Part shown: piece after piece, positions 6,952-7,114 of the stretch
How positions within the stretch are numbered: position 1 is the first letter of the stretch
Layout of the letters: each line of letters opens with the position of its first letter
Origin: an uncultured Opitutia bacterium
GTDB lineage: Bacteria > Verrucomicrobiota > Verrucomicrobiia > Opitutales > UBA953
Length of the DNA stretch: 7,114 nucleotides
Assembly (NCBI GenBank): GCA_903929325.1
Contig: CAIYUD010000188.1
Coordinates: 1 to 7,114, forward strand
Direction of reading: 5' to 3'
The notes under the pieces: model-generated
What the model saw: the letters and a program-made list of their open reading frames with translations, nothing else
Databases searched by the model: none
Told to the model about the DNA's origin: nothing
Translations under genes and position numbers: made by a program

Positions 6952-6989
6952 TGGTGGAGCCAATCGGGATCGAACCGACGACCTCTTGC
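6952..6989 (-). pseudogene. tRNA-Ala 3'-half relic
   Basis: Read on the minus strand this contains the 3' strand of the anticodon stem (GCAAG), a 5-nt variable loop (AGGTC), the T arm (GTCGG, loop TTCGATC, CCGAT), the acceptor 3' strand TGGCTCC and encoded ACCA. It is identical to the corresponding part of the tRNA-Ala at the window edge. No 5' acceptor strand (expected GGAGCCA) or D arm precedes it on the minus strand, and the anticodon loop is replaced by an unrelated 26-nt sequence. It cannot be a working tRNA. It is either the duplicated end of an integration site or a product of tandem duplication. Confidence 0.8.
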
Positions 6990-7023
6990 CAACGCCCTAC
7001 GCTGCGCGTTGGGCTGCAAGAGG
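6982..7023. repeat. Imperfect 14-bp-stem palindrome between the repeats
   Basis: The left arm is CCTCTTGC (6982-6989) plus CAACGC (6990-6995), and the right arm is GCGTTG (7006-7011) plus GCAAGAGG (7016-7023). The arms are joined by a 10-nt loop (CCTACGCTGC), and GGCT (7012-7015) bulges out on the right side. The outer arms belong to the two direct-repeat copies and equal the tRNA anticodon stem extended by three bases; the inner arms are unique to the 28-bp spacer. The inner part resembles short palindromic elements scattered in many bacterial genomes, but only one copy is visible here, so family membership is unproven. It is not transcriptionally placed and has no following T-tract. Confidence 0.7.
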
Positions 7024-7104
7024 ACCGGCCGTCTTCCTCTTCAGAAAAACGACCGGTCGGTTTTAATGGTGGAGCCAATCGGGATCGAACCGACGACCTC
7101 TTGC
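7018..7104. repeat. 87-bp direct repeat, copy 2
   Basis: This is the second perfect copy of the unit at 6903-6989. It includes the 3' half of the tRNA-Ala gene (7067-7104) and the 49 bp downstream of it on the minus strand. Because this copy is continuous with the real anticodon loop (7105-7111), it is probably the parental copy, and 6903-6989 the duplicate. Including two further bases on the left (7016-7017) gives an 89-bp unit with 8-bp terminal inverted repeats GCAAGAGG and CCTCTTGC. Confidence 0.95.
7045..7064 (-). terminator. Candidate terminator of tRNA-Ala (copy 2)
   Basis: Two bases after the encoded CCA end, the minus strand runs through AAAAC, the palindrome CGACCGGTCG (7050-7059) and then TTTTT. 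This has the form of a short intrinsic terminator placed directly after the tRNA. The stem is short and must loop at CCGG, so the call is tentative. An identical copy sits at 6930-6949. Confidence 0.4.
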
Positions 7105-7114
7105 ATGCCATGCA
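7067..7114 (-). tRNA. tRNA-Ala (anticodon GGC), 3' part, cut by window end
   Basis: The minus strand reads through the anticodon loop ATGGCAT (7111-7105), which gives anticodon GGC at 7109-7107 for GCC alanine codons. Then come the anticodon stem 3' strand GCAAG (7104-7100), variable loop AGGTC, the T arm with loop TTCGATC (7089-7083), acceptor strand TGGCTCC (7077-7071) and ACCA with CCA encoded (7069-7067). The pattern closely follows bacterial tRNA-Ala(GGC). The 5' half (acceptor 5' strand, D arm and most of the anticodon stem 5' strand) lies beyond position 7114. Its 3' half is duplicated at 6952-6989. Confidence 0.92.

Larger units (their letters stand above)
6903..6989. repeat. 87-bp direct repeat, copy 1
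   Basis: This stretch is identical, base for base, to 7018-7104 (period 115 bp). Its left edge falls inside the TAA stop codon of the kinase-like gene; its right edge falls at the 3' side of the anticodon loop of a tRNA-Ala 3' half. The unit holds an imperfect hairpin with arms AAGAGGA (6903-6909) and TCCTCTT (6920-6926), a palindrome at 6930-6949, and 38 bp of tRNA sequence. The unit also begins AAGAGG and ends CCTCTTGC, so its ends are inverted relative to each other. The flanking bases differ from those of copy 2 (T versus C on the left, C versus A on the right), which fixes the limits. Confidence 0.95.

Noticed and set aside
6982..7023. Possible integron attC site
   Set aside because: GTTGGGC and GCCCAAC-like 7-mers occur on opposite arms, but the partner core on each strand mismatches the consensus, the site is shorter than known attC sites, and no cassette or integrase is present.
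6903..7104. CRISPR array
   Set aside because: There are only two copies, each is 87 bp, and each contains tRNA sequence; no cas genes are in the window.
6926..7111. Minus-strand 61-codon open frame across both tRNA copies
   Set aside because: It is a translation of tRNA and terminator sequence (the GSIPIGSTIK pattern typical of read-through tRNA genes), duplicated because the DNA is duplicated.

Overview
The window looks like chromosomal DNA of a Gram-negative bacterium of moderate GC, most plausibly from the PVC superphylum (Verrucomicrobiota, perhaps Opitutae). Three things point there: an mcsA-mcsB pair outside an obviously Firmicute setting, a galactokinase with a GNHLDYN-type sugar motif, and a secreted protein with an SHD1-like N-terminus. 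This placement rests on protein style recalled from memory, not on a search. Shine-Dalgarno sequences are mostly weak, and the genes are tightly packed.

Layout from left to right. A secreted YHYH-domain protein (+, 21-911) converges on mcsB (-, 920-1996), which lies 5 bp downstream of mcsA (-, 2002-2481). Together mcsA and mcsB encode the protein arginine kinase and its zinc-binding activator. A 90-bp divergent gap separates mcsA from a two-gene + strand operon: a FabF-like beta-ketoacyl-ACP synthase (2572-3813) and a discrete acyl carrier protein (3846-4103). That operon converges, with 9 bp between, on a galactokinase-family GHMP kinase (-, 4113-5294). A 59-bp divergent gap with a sigma70-like promoter candidate precedes a secreted charged protein (+, 5354-6307). 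This is followed after 3 bp by a very short soluble histidine-kinase-like protein (+, 6311-6904).

The right end (6903-7114) holds the most unusual structure. The 3' half of a tRNA-Ala(GGC) gene runs on the minus strand and is cut by the window edge. An 87-bp perfect direct repeat (6903-6989 and 7018-7104) carries a second copy of that tRNA 3' half plus the 49 bp downstream of it. The copies are separated by 28 bp that form the core of a large hairpin. The repeat ends exactly at the 3' side of the anticodon loop, as expected for a tRNA-type attachment-site duplication or a local tandem duplication.

The genes do not form one pathway. They fall into protein quality control (mcsAB), an acyl-chain condensation module (KAS-ACP), sugar phosphorylation (galK-like) and a possible signalling pair (secreted protein plus minimal kinase). 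I see no convincing new multi-gene system. The items most worth checking are the tRNA repeat, the degenerate kinase and the altered active-site motifs in the synthase and the galactokinase.
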